Notes under the pieces: model-generated
What the model was told of the DNA's origin: nothing
The model's database searches: none
The model's input: the letters and a program-made list of their open reading frames with translations, nothing else
In this document: positions 23,701-32,700 of the stretch, piece by piece
Position numbering within the stretch: position 1 is the stretch's first letter
Layout of the letters: the number at the start of each line of letters is the position of its first letter
Program-made: the position numbers and the translations under genes
Origin: Apostichopus japonicus
Taxonomy: Eukaryota > Echinodermata > Holothuroidea > Aspidochirotida > Stichopodidae
Direction: 5' to 3'
Assembly: GCF_037975245.1 (NCBI RefSeq)
Contig: NC_092572.1
Coordinates: 25,877,489 to 25,941,488 of the forward strand
DNA: 64,000 bases

Positions 23701-26564
23701 GTAAAAACGTTCCCAGTAAATTGGTTTTCAGACTGAAAATTTTGCCTTCTCCATTTCTGCAAAGGAATTCTTGAAAGGGGATGAGATTCCAGAAAATTTC
23801 TGGTCTGGCGGCACTCTTCTCTGTAGAGAAAAATTCCTCGGTACGAACATCTGGGATCACTTCCCATCGCTGACCATGAGTTTAGCTGGGATGAATGCCG
23901 GAGAGGAATTTGAGCTGCTCATTCCGGCAAAGGTACTTTTGATTTGTTGCTGAAAATAGTTGGGAGAAGATCGTAGGGTTAAAATTTAAAATCTGGAGAT
24001 ATCCAAATACGTGAGGGAAGTGGAATGGAGGTTTAATGTCTTCATCACTGGGTGGTACTATCCTGATTGTTCAATATTCTGAACAACAGTGTGCCTAGAT
24101 TTGATGTGTGAAGGACCATTCATGTAGAAGAATGGTGGGTTTTATGAAAGTGGTTCAGAATTTACTTTTGAGTGCTTTTTTGTTTGAGTTGGTGCTATCG
24201 CAGTAAGCAGTAAGCAAGTATCATATGGCTTCTTAATACTAAGCTAAAATTTAATCAGTGGGTGAAACATGTAAATTATTAATGTTCAAAAGTAAACCGA
24301 TAGAAGCAACTTTAACAGACAAATTCTAAAAGTGTGTGTGGTCGAGGGATTTACCGTCCCCCCCCCCCCCACAACTGATAGATTATATTAATCAGTCAAA
24401 CTGGACTGCGACATTTTAGATAATCTTACCCTAATTGGGGAATGAAAATCTAAATCTAGAATTTAGATATCAAGTACTATCAAAATGTCAAATAATCAAA
24501 TAGCAACCAAAAAATAACAAAATAGCATATTGCTCCAAAAATTTGCAAATCATTTTTTCCCATTTACAGCAATATCTAAGACTGGTAGAATCCAAGGATG
24601 AAGAAGATGGCTGCTACAAATTTGGCATCGCAATTTCAGAATCGGGTAAGTCTGTGTGTATATATATATGTATGTAAAATTATTTGGCTTGTGTTGTTCA
24701 AGTTGTTATTAAGGTAGTGGACTTGTGATCTAAGGATTGCAGGTTCGAGTCCTGGCCAGATCATTATGTTGTGTCCTTGGGCAAGACACTTTATCTCCAT
24801 TACCTCTCTTCACCCTAGTGTATAAATTGGGGACCTGTGAGATAAACTGTCAGTTGGGCGCTGTCCGCTGTTTAGCTGCTGCCATGTGGAGGGATTGTCT
24901 CTATGTTTGACAGGTCATCGTTGACCAGGGTAATATTGTAATGCGCTTTGAGGACCATTATCGGTGGATATGTCCCTGCTTTATAAATCCTCAATATTAA
25001 CATTATAGTGTGAATAAAGGCCTTTTGTTAGAGATGTGCCAGTCAAAATGAATCGTTTTGCAATTTTTTTTTTTTTTTCACAGGCACAGTTATAGGAGTC
25101 ACAGCAATGGAAGGTTTCTATGTAGTCTTTGACAGACAGAATGAAAAGATTGGATTTGCAATCTCCAGTTGTGCTAAAACACAGTGCTTTGATAAGCCAG
25201 CTTGCACACTGGAAGCACCCAACATTCTTGGGATACAAAATACAGGTGAGTGCACCACTTTGGTATTTTGTATTTACTTTATTTTTATTTGTTAAGGGGG
25301 GGGGGGGGGAATTGGGGAGTGGATGGGGAAAGGGTAGATATAACTTAGTAGATGTTAACTGTCTTAACGTGATGCTGTGAATCAGTGGTGAAAAGTCAAG
25401 TTGGATCTCCTGAAAACAATCTCTATATCAGGAACATTGTCTTGTAAATAGTATGCCAGTTTTTGGTGGAGGATTTAATTTGCCATACTGTACCGAGAAC
25501 CACTCAGACTAAGGTGGGCTAATACAATTTTGGCGGATGTCTTTCAGGAACCAATGGCAATTGGGGGACTGTGTCGCTTTTTTTTTGTCACTGGTAGATA
25601 TCACAGGTTGAAGTGGTGAGCACGACCATCTTAATATTTTGATGGTAGACTGCATTTACTAAATATTTCCATATTGCAAATTAAAGTGCGGTGGCCTGCA
25701 TCAACCAGTACCTTCAGCTGTTGACATAAATACAACATTGCAGCATAACAGGTTGCTTTCAGGTTGACATGATGTGGTGTGATATCCTATCACATCCAAT
25801 GGCATCACATGACTTCACATCCCATGGCATCACATAACATAAAATGTCATAACAAAACCTAACATAACAAAACATAACATAACATAATGCATAACATAAT
25901 GCATAACATAACATAACATAATGCATAACATAGCATAATGCATAACATAGCATAAAATAATGCATAACATAACATAATGCATAACATAACATAGCACAGC
26001 AGCACAACACAACACAATACACCACAACATCTATAACATAACATAACCTAACAAAATGCACATGATAATGCATAACATAATGCATAACAGAACATAATAT
26101 AACATAATGCATAACATAGCACAGTGACACAGCACAACAAAACACAGCACAGCACAACACAACAAAACACACCACAACATGCATAACATAATTCCTAACA
26201 TAATGCATAGCACAACACAGCAAAACATGCATAACATAACATAACCTAGCATAATGCAGAACATAAGGTAGTGTACAACATAATGCATAAGATAGCATCA
26301 TTATCCATCATAAACCTAGCCTCTTTACATTTCACATTCCACACTGTAGACGCCTCGGACTGCGGCTTTGACCGAGGCTCTGGGAGAGCCAGCGCCATGG
26401 AGATTGTGGGTTACATCATGCTCACTATCTGCATACTGTGTTTCACACCGGTGGTGATCATGTATATACATCTGAAATGCCAACGTTACTGTCAGAGTGA
26501 GGCGGACTACACCAGGCAGCACAACGAACTGAGCAGCACGGAGCTAGAGGAAGAAGAAGATTAG
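14428..26564 (+). CDS. BACE: Beta-secretase-like aspartyl protease (BACE family), complete, 10 exons
   Basis: Coding exons: 14428-14712, 15510-15598, 16296-16512, 21135-21278, 22000-22134, 23156-23260, 23765-23932, 24570-24645, 25084-25245 and 26350-26564. Together they give 1596 nt, 531 aa plus TAG. BACE proteins are type I membrane pepsin-fold proteases that shed ectodomains such as APP in acidic endosomes or Golgi. Visible features are a hydrophobic signal sequence, a dibasic KLRR before TEEY as a possible propeptide site, catalytic DTGS (Asp101) and DSGT (Asp299), the flap RYTVGSW, ESDQFFINGS, GILGLGYA, EGFYVVFDR, and six cysteines at the BACE disulfide positions (QLCG, MDCKE, LLCRE, DGCYKF, SSCAK, SDCGF). 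There is one transmembrane helix near residues 479-502 and an approximately 29-residue tail. An in-frame ATG at 14500 would begin directly at the signal peptide (507 aa), and I cannot decide between the two. The size matches human BACE1/2 (501 and 518 aa). The tail lacks the usual dileucine signal. Confidence 0.95.
15510..15598 (+). CDS. BACE: BACE-like exon 2 (first catalytic Asp)
   Basis: Acceptor TTTTTTGCAG and donor GTAAGT, phase 0 in and phase 2 out. Encodes LNVLVDTGSSNFAIAAAP, with the first active-site aspartate. Confidence 0.95.
16296..16512 (+). CDS. BACE: BACE-like exon 3 (flap)
   Basis: Acceptor CATGCAG and donor GTATGT. The split GAG codon joins exon 2. Encodes SSTYKSL, the flap RYTVGSWSG, ESDQFFINGS and GILGLGYAAIAR. 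Ends phase 0. Confidence 0.95.
16568..20570. mobile_element. Pogo/Tc1-mariner-like DNA transposon, 4.0 kb, no intact transposase
   Basis: The terminal inverted repeats start CAGTACTGATTTCGCTTAAC at 16568 and end with its reverse complement at 20570. Each is flanked by TA, the expected target duplication. About 22 of the first 23 bases match, and further subterminal similarity (TTGAAATTTCGT-like words) is present. The CAGTA...TTCGCTTA start resembles pogo-type ends. No open frame over 103 codons is present inside. It makes up most of BACE-like intron 3. Confidence 0.75.
20582..20926. mobile_element. About 350-bp MITE-like repeat, copy 1
   Basis: The ends are imperfect inverted repeats (TTAAAGGGTGTGAAGACTCG at left, AAGTCTTTGATGCCTTTA at right). 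Its body closely matches 37538-37910, including GCCGGTAATCTGACCTA-type and TAGTGTACAGTC words. It lies in BACE-like intron 3, just past the pogo-like element. Confidence 0.7.
21135..21278 (+). CDS. BACE: BACE-like exon 4
   Basis: Forty-eight codons, acceptor CACCAG, donor GTAAGA. Encodes PDSSVEPFFDSLVNQT, NIFTMQLCG with the first conserved cysteine, and an ENKTK glycosylation sequon. Confidence 0.94.
22000..22134 (+). CDS. BACE: BACE-like exon 5
   Basis: Forty-five codons, acceptor TTGCAG, donor GTGAGT. Encodes IGGIDDTLYKG, FYTPLREKWFYEVVI and LGMDCKE. Confidence 0.95.
22600..22818 (-). mobile_element. tRNA-derived SINE, family C
   Basis: Read on the minus strand, the head is GGCTGTGGCCGAGTGGATAA (a Ser/Leu-tRNA-like A box) and the B box is GGTTTGGATCCCAG. 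It is followed by a non-tRNA body, and the 3' limit is uncertain. It lies in BACE-like intron 5. Confidence 0.65.
23156..23260 (+). CDS. BACE: BACE-like exon 6 (second catalytic Asp)
   Basis: Thirty-five codons, acceptor TTTCAG, donor GTAAGT. Encodes YNFDKTFVDSGTTKLRLP with the second active-site aspartate. Confidence 0.95.
23765..23932 (+). CDS. BACE: BACE-like exon 7
   Basis: Fifty-six codons, acceptor GCAAAG, donor GTACTT (a weaker donor). Encodes IPENFWSGGTLLC, NIWDHFPSLTMSL and FELLIPAK. Phase 0 at both ends. Confidence 0.92.
24570..24645 (+). CDS. BACE: BACE-like exon 8
   Basis: Acceptor TTTACAG, donor GTAAGT. Encodes QYLRLVES and DGCYKFGIAISES. Ends phase 1 in a split Gly codon. Confidence 0.94.
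24708..24993 (+). mobile_element. tRNA-derived SINE, family B, copy 1
   Basis: B-box-like GGTTCGAGTCCTGG, then the widely shared TGTCCTTGGGCAAGACACTT block, and a tail AATGCGCTTTGAGG resembling a CR1-type 3' end. It lies in BACE-like intron 8. Confidence 0.85.
25084..25245 (+). CDS. BACE: BACE-like exon 9
   Basis: Acceptor after a long T run (TTTTCACAG), donor GTGAGT. Encodes GTVIGVTAMEGFYVVFDRQ and IGFAISSCAKTQC, then a lineage-specific segment with two extra cysteines. Ends phase 1. Confidence 0.94.
25785..26290 (+). repeat. (CATAA)n-type satellite
   Basis: About 500 bp of CATAACATAATG and CACAACACAG variants in BACE-like intron 9. It is open in several minus frames but clearly simple sequence. 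It ends about 60 bp before exon 10. Confidence 0.95.
26350..26564 (+). CDS. BACE: BACE-like exon 10 (membrane anchor, tail, stop)
   Basis: Acceptor CTGTAG. Encodes DASDCGF, the helix IVGYIMLTICILCFTPVV, the cysteine-containing juxtamembrane HLKCQRYC, and an acidic end ELEEEED before TAG at 26562-26564. Confidence 0.94.
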
Positions 26565-26583
26565 TAGAAGGTGAACAAACAGC

Positions 26584-26843
26584 GGAGTGTTAGCTCAGTG
26601 GTTAACGCCTGTGCCTTTCAATCATAAGGTCCCCAGTTTGAATCACTCCCAGATTAATATATGTCTTCTATTTACAGAGTTGTTGACAATTGACAATTCA
26701 TAATCATGGACGTTAAATACTGTATGAATCTAAGAGACTGACTTCGGTCAGCTTGTGGCTTTGATTAGCCAATGAGGCTTCTTCGCGAGTTCCTGCTTGC
26801 AGGAGGATCTAAAATACATACAGTACACACATACATACATACA
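26584..26843 (+). mobile_element. tRNA-derived SINE, family A, copy 1
   Basis: A-box-like TAGCTCAGTGGTTAA and B-box-like GGTCCCCAGTTTGAATC are followed by a conserved body (GTTGACAATTGACAATTCAT, AGAGACTGACTTCGGTCAGC) and an (ACAT)n tail. It begins 20 bp after the BACE stop. Two relatives lie at 52355-52560 and 57063-57320. Confidence 0.85.
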
Positions 26844-28070
26844 ACAGCCCGCTATTAAAGCGAAAGGATTTTCATCTCAGTTGGGTGGTGATTTGATATT
26901 TCAAGATTGTTTTACAATTTATTAATTTAGAAGATAGAAATCAAAATATACTCTAAAACAGAGCTAGTTACTTGAGTGGAAACGCTTTACAATGTTAAAC
27001 ACAGCAAGCTCTGTATAAAGTGAAATAGAACTTTGAAGATTCATAAATTGTTATGTTTGCAATTTTAGCTGAATATTTTGCATATTGAGTAGCAATCATC
27101 CACATGCAGATGTAAAGATTTTGTACAAACAATTATTTCTGAAATGATTTGGGAGATGTTTGTTTGTTAGATTTGTTTATGTAGTTGATGAAATATTTCA
27201 TAAGTGAAATGCATGCTCTTGTTTAGGATAATTCTGAACAAGATCACCATTTATTATTTGGAGTAAGTTTTATTTACCTCGGTAATTTTTTTTGTTCTCT
27301 TTAAGATCTGTCCAAATATTCTGAGCCATAAAAGTTTCCAAGTTAGTAAAATATATGCTTCAAAGAGGAGAAATCATAAAAGTTGACTTTTATGAGGAGA
27401 AATCATAAAAAGGACAAAACAAGAGCTGTTATGGCTTTTTCTTTCTGACACTGTGCCTCCTTATGTAAGTTTGGATTTGTTGTAAGGAGCATCAGTACTG
27501 CTTTTAGAAATTACGGCACTTGTACGCCCCAGAAAATTGGGTATGTTTTATCCTTCCTTTTTCACAAGCAACATCATACTTTTATGTTTTGTAGTTTGGC
27601 AGAAAAATTAATGTAGCATTTCATATTATCACATTTTAATAATTTGTTTCCCCTTTTTTGGGGTTTTTTGTTGTTGTTGTTATTTTATGTGCAATTTAAC
27701 CGATATCCTACACTCACAAATATTTGTGTTCAGATGTTTTATTTTGGGTTTGAAAATTCAAATTATGAGTTTTGGAGATAAACCACAGTGATTGCCAGGG
27801 CAGAAAGAAGGGCAGAAAGTGATAGAATTAAGCGATTATAATATTTGTCATCGTGATGGGTACAAGCTTGTTCTACACAGCCTAGCTGTATGAAATAGCA
27901 AACTCCCAAATGACCTTTGACATCATCTGATTACACAACATAATACAAAGGTTCACTGTTTCAGATGGAAAATTATTTCTACTGGTATAACCTTTGACCT
28001 GAATGTTCACATACAAAAATTTGTAGTTTTCATTCAGTAAGATTTTTATTACATTGTTCAAACCCTGTTT
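26844..28070. other. 3' flank or 3' UTR of the BACE-like gene
   Basis: AT-rich and without repeats I recognise. It may be transcribed if the AATAAA at 28636 is used. Confidence 0.5.
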
Positions 28071-28187
28071 GTAGTGTCACCTTTAAGGGTCATTACAAGA
28101 CTATAAAGTGTTTCCTCTTTAATATTCAGCTGATATTAAAGAGGAAACACTTTATAGTCTTGTAATGACCCTTAAAGGTGTCACTAC
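28071..28187. repeat. Near-perfect 55-bp inverted repeat (hairpin), 7-base loop
   Basis: The arms 28071-28125 and 28133-28187 pair at 54 of 55 positions around loop TCAGCTG. The left arm begins GTAGTGTCACCTTTAAGGG. No target duplication is evident outside. It lies 1.5 kb past the BACE stop and possibly within its 3' UTR. Confidence 0.95.
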
Positions 28188-28420
28188 TTTTCTCTTTGTC
28201 TTTCATTCCTTTCGTTTTCAGGCTGACAGTATTGTGTTTCAGAAAATACTGTATTGTTTGTATGCACCTGGTGAGATTGTATGGAACTATTGTTTGTGTG
28301 GACCTATTGTCTCTATGAACCAATTGTAATGTTGGAATTAGTCCACTATGTAGATATATACTGTACCTGTGTTATGATATGTTTGTAGCTAATTTTAGTC
28401 CCTCATCCCCCCCCCCCAAA

Positions 28421-28445
28421 AAAATATATATATATATATATATAC
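28421..28445. repeat. (TA)n microsatellite
   Basis: A run of about 20 bp of TA, flanked by A and C tracts. Confidence 0.9.
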
Positions 28446-28635
28446 AGTATCTCAGTGGGAGGTGGAGGAGAGATTTGCCTCCTTCATCCACTGCTATATT
28501 TCTAAAATGATAAAGAAAAAATATTTTATGTACGCTTACGATTTTTCATATTCACCCTGAGAGGCTGTTTAGCAAATGTATTGTACCCATGTAAAAATGA
28601 ACTTGATAAATACACCACATTCACTCTGAAGTGGG

Positions 28636-28641
28636 AATAAA
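28636..28641 (+). promoter_or_regulatory. Candidate polyadenylation signal of the BACE-like gene
   Basis: AATAAA in GTGGGAATAAACAATT, about 2.1 kb past the BACE stop. A weaker ATTAAA lies at 26854-26859. If the distal site is used, the SINE at 26584 and the hairpin at 28071-28187 are in the 3' UTR. Confidence 0.3.
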
Positions 28642-31600
28642 CAATTAATATTTAACCGGGGATTGCCTGTTTCTTTATTACATACACTCATCTTTTATTG
28701 TACAGTACATGTATGTCCTACAAGTCAAGTGCCTTCGTGTTCAGACTCAAGTATCTCTGTTAACTCTTTTCTTGCCATCTTGTGTCGTATTTTCTCTGTA
28801 AAGGTGCCAAACTAGAAGCGGAAGCCGCCGATTTTATAATTGTTTATGATACTGATAGATGGCTTCCAGAAATATTGAAATTGTACGTTTTTTTTAGGCA
28901 GTTTCTTGGGAATGGGGGGGGGAAGAGGGGGGTATAAGACACCTCTGTTTGGATTTATGAAAAGGCCGCACATATCATAAATTTTCTTTCGTTATAACAA
29001 ACAATGTATTTTCTTCCTAAATTAAATTATGAAAAGTATATTATTGTACTCATTATATTCATTCTGATATGGGTTTTTTATTTTTATTTTTTGCCCTTTT
29101 TTGGGGGGTACAAAATGACAATGACAAAGTAGGGTAAGTAATAAAATAGCGTTAGTAATAAAGTAGTTAATTATAAATTGATTTCATTTTTTTGTTCTTT
29201 AAATGGATAACAAAGGCTGAGAATTTAAAAAAAAATGTACAAAACAGAGCTTGTAAAACAAAGCTCATTCATCCAAACTCCCAGCTTAATAGCTTAATTC
29301 TTCTGTTGTTGGGAATTAGAATGTTTTAAAGTTTATTCGCAATATTCGAATTAGTGCATTGTACAGAATAATTTGTAATGTCATTCACGGACTACACACA
29401 TAGCTGGTTTTCTTTGTCTTTTTTAAATGAAAAACGAAATAAAAAATTAATTAATTAAAAAAAAAAAATTACTTTAATTTTTCCCAAAATTTTTAATAAA
29501 TAACCTTGGAAAATACAGTAGTTGAAATTTTGTGGATGGGATGGGCTTTTTTCTGTTGGTGATTGTGTGCTCAAAGGGCCTTCGCAGCAAATTGAAACAG
29601 TGATTCTAATTACGCAGGGGGTGCCTCCTTGCATCTTTGTAAAATAATGAAAAATTTAGACAGTTTGATGTATTGTCAGTGTCGTCTATGTTATGACATC
29701 ACACTTTAAAATATGTAAATTAGTGTCAATTTTTTTTTAGTTTTTTGTTTTTGGGTGGCCAACGGTAGTTTTAATGTAATATTCAAAATATTTCTGTGTT
29801 GTTTATATTGATGTAACTTACTATATGTCTAATTTTTCTTTTGGTTTTTCTTCTGTAATTATCCAAAGTGTACCCAGACTCTTTCACAAGTTTTAAAGAA
29901 ACAGTAACCATAACCAATCATTTCATTTAATAGATTAGTAAATAAATAGAGTGAAATTTTAATAGGGATGTATACATTTATGTTATGTAAAAGTGTAGGG
30001 CTGCCAACTCTCCATGAGCCAAACTTGAGAGAATGACTATATGTACTGTAGCGATATTCAACCCACCCTACCCTGGAGCTGAGAATTAGGTATTTGGGGG
30101 TAAAAAACAGCCCTACCAAAGATGGCCAGAAATGACGCCTCCAGGAAAAAACATGTAGTAACAACAATGGTGTCGCTGAACTTTCTAGATTACTCACGAT
30201 GCAGTTCATATTCAAATGACTAAAAAATATAAATAAAGAAGGAAAATCCGCCAAGACAAAGTGCAAGGAAAATCCTTCGTTTTAAGTCTTAATTTTATGA
30301 GACGCTGTACAGTACTGGTGGAAAGCTTTTTCGTGACATGCTTCATAAATCTGTGACAAAGGCATTGGTAGAGGGGTAGGCTCAAAATCTGTGACGTCAC
30401 GTGACGAAATCTCGTCATGTGACGTCACAGCCAAACCGTGACAGTTGGCAACCTTACGTAGTTGGCAATGACAGAGAGATGGCAGTAAAGGTTGGTCGAT
30501 ATCAGTCCCAAATTTTTAGCAAATTTAAGTTTTCGAAAGCCTTGAAGGTCTTTTTTCCTGATGGTCCTGTATCCCCAGATTACTTCCAAACATTGAGGAA
30601 GGGTTAGATTTAAGAGACAAAATAAATGTCTCAGCGAGGAAGAGAAATGGTTTGAGAGTTTTAATGGTACAAATTGCTTCTGGATGTTGGCGCATGAGTG
30701 GCCATTATTTTGTCTCTTTAGCACATTGTGGGCCAGCAATGACGACCTTAAAAGCATCACAGGAACCAACATGTAAAGAATTACTGACTTTTCTCACGTA
30801 GACAATTTCTGAAGAAGTTTGAAGGCAAACTTTATAAAACCCACTGTCGAAATGGCAGATGTTTTTATTTGCCCTTTCAAGTAGTTTTTGTGTTCTCCAT
30901 AAAAAATTTGCTAGTAGACAATTACCTTAATCAAGTTGACAAGCGAATGTCGGTTGCGTATCTTTTCTTGAGCTGAAATCTCGATACAAGCAGTTTAAAT
31001 GAATGTGTAATCAAGGGATAAAAAATGTCTTGCTCCTTTTTGTTTCTTCTTGTGTTATAAAGTTCATAATTATAACAACTATTTAGTCGCATAGTAGTTT
31101 TTGATCATCACAGATACCCTGAAATATAACAGGACGACCCAGTTCACTGTAGATTGAAATACCCCCTCCCCCCCCCCAGGCTTGTTTCAGAGTAGTCGTA
31201 CGGTCCATAATTTAAAGTTCCACAAAGACAATAACTTCCTATGAATACCTTACTATCCGCTCTCTACCTCTGAGAATACCTGCCTTCACAACAGCTATTC
31301 CTCCACCCCCCCCCCCCGCCATCCCACCTCCCACACAATTATATTAAAGCTTCCACAATGAAAGAGTTCCTACTAATACTTCACCTCCCTCCTATTTGTC
31401 TAGATTATCAGTGTCTTACACTGGGGGGAGGGAGTGGGTGTACCCTTAACAGTGGTCATGTTGCCCAGTTGGATGCAAAACTTTCCCTGACTGAAACATT
31501 TCCGCCCAATTGACGATGGGAGGTGGGGGTTGGGGGGATGTGACCATACCTCCCCCCATTGCACAAGCCACTGCCAGGTCCCTGCTTGGACCGTATCTTC

Positions 31601-32289
31601 TAAATTGTGGGCTGAGGATACAGCGTATCACTTTCATTTACAATCTGCTATTTAGAAACTGAGCTAAAAAATGAAAAAAAATTACTTCGCAATAAATATT
31701 ATGAGAAATCACCAAGACTTTATTATATTTATAGTTCATGAAAAAAACAATTGCACCAAAAAAAAAAAAAATAGAAAAAAAATGGGAGAAGTGAAATTTT
31801 ACATTGATTGATAATCAAAAGAAATACCACAGAACTTGAGTTGGATGGAGAGCACACTTTATAGTTTTCTTGTTAATGAACTAACTAACGATGCCAAGAG
31901 GAGAAATGGGAAAGTTCTGCTATTTAAACACAGATTAACACAGAACTTCACATCACATAACTTCACTATTATGTTAACTCGCCATTCAGATCATGGTCAA
32001 AAAGTGTGTTGATACCATCTCAAAATGACTATAATGATTGTCAAGTTTAAAACAATCCTGTCAAAGTTAAACCATCTTATGTCAAAATTCCTCTCCCCCA
32101 CTTTTTTCTTCGCTCTAATCCATTCCCCTCATGTTCGTACATTTTGAGAAAATTAATGATGATTTTCTTTTAGAATTGATTTCAAGTTGTTGTTCAAATT
32201 ATCTTATTATTTCCTTTGACATATTTGGTAAAGAGGGAAAACTCACGCAAAAAACTCACAAATAGGGAAATACAAATTGCTATAATGTA
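28642..32289. other. Intergenic, mostly unrecognised
   Basis: AT-rich. It contains the palindrome at 30391-30428 inside a possible degenerate TIR element (about 30003-30456), and several poly-C and poly-G runs at 31160-31550. Open frames of up to 135 codons on the minus strand show no recognisable domain. Confidence 0.5.
30391..30428. repeat. 17-bp inverted repeat with two TGACGTCA palindromes
   Basis: Arms 30391-30407 and 30412-30428, one mismatch, four-base loop. Each outer part carries TGACGTCA, the consensus cAMP-response element. It lies near the right end of a possible degenerate TIR element (about 30003-30456, ends AGGGCTGCCAACT / AGTTGGCAACCTT). Confidence 0.7.
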
Positions 32290-32700
32290 GCAAAACTGCC
32301 TTCAATCTACCACCGGAAAGAAAATCATTCAACGCAAACTGCCCTGTTACGCATCTATAACGATCTGCTCCTCGCCAGTATCAACCACAAAGAATCTCTT
32401 CTCGTCTTCCTTGACCTTAGTGCGACCTTTGACACTATCGACCACCATATTCTGTTTGATAGGCTGGCTGCACACCGAGTTTAGTTTTGAAGGCATTTAC
32501 TCTCAATTGGATACAATCTAATTTCACAAACCGCTCGCTCACTTGGAACCTTGTCATTTTCCGATCCTTTCTGTTTTCTTTAAGGTTTTTTTTTCTTTCG
32601 TATTTGCTGTATTTTTGTACTCATTTTGTTTCTTGTAAAGCACATTGAGACCGCCCGGTATAATGCGCTATATGTATAAATAAGTATTATTATTAATATT
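32290..32700 (+). pseudogene. Internally deleted CR1/Jockey-like non-LTR element
   Basis: Degenerate RT coding sequence shows HSTQTALLRIYNDLLL and LLVFLDLSATFDTIDH, the latter being RT motif A (F/YxxxD). It then breaks off at about 32480 and jumps to a 3' tail: a GTAAAGCACATTGAGACCG segment, then ATAAATAAG and (TTA)n. The YxDD motif is absent. Confidence 0.75.

Noticed and set aside
25759-26301. 180-codon minus-strand open frame rich in Cys, Tyr and Met
   Set aside because: It is a translation of the CATAA satellite in BACE-like intron 9. Other frames of the same array are also open.
26591-26660. Functional tRNA gene
   Set aside because: A- and B-box-like words are present but the cloverleaf is poor and the same sequence recurs with a SINE body and (ACAT)n tail.
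30003-30456. Transposon with AGGGCTGCCAACT ends
   Set aside because: The ends match only partly and no target duplication is visible, so it is noted only as a possibility.
30425-30772. 115-codon minus-strand frame as a gene
   Set aside because: No recognisable motif, no splice-site context, and it overlaps the possible transposon end.
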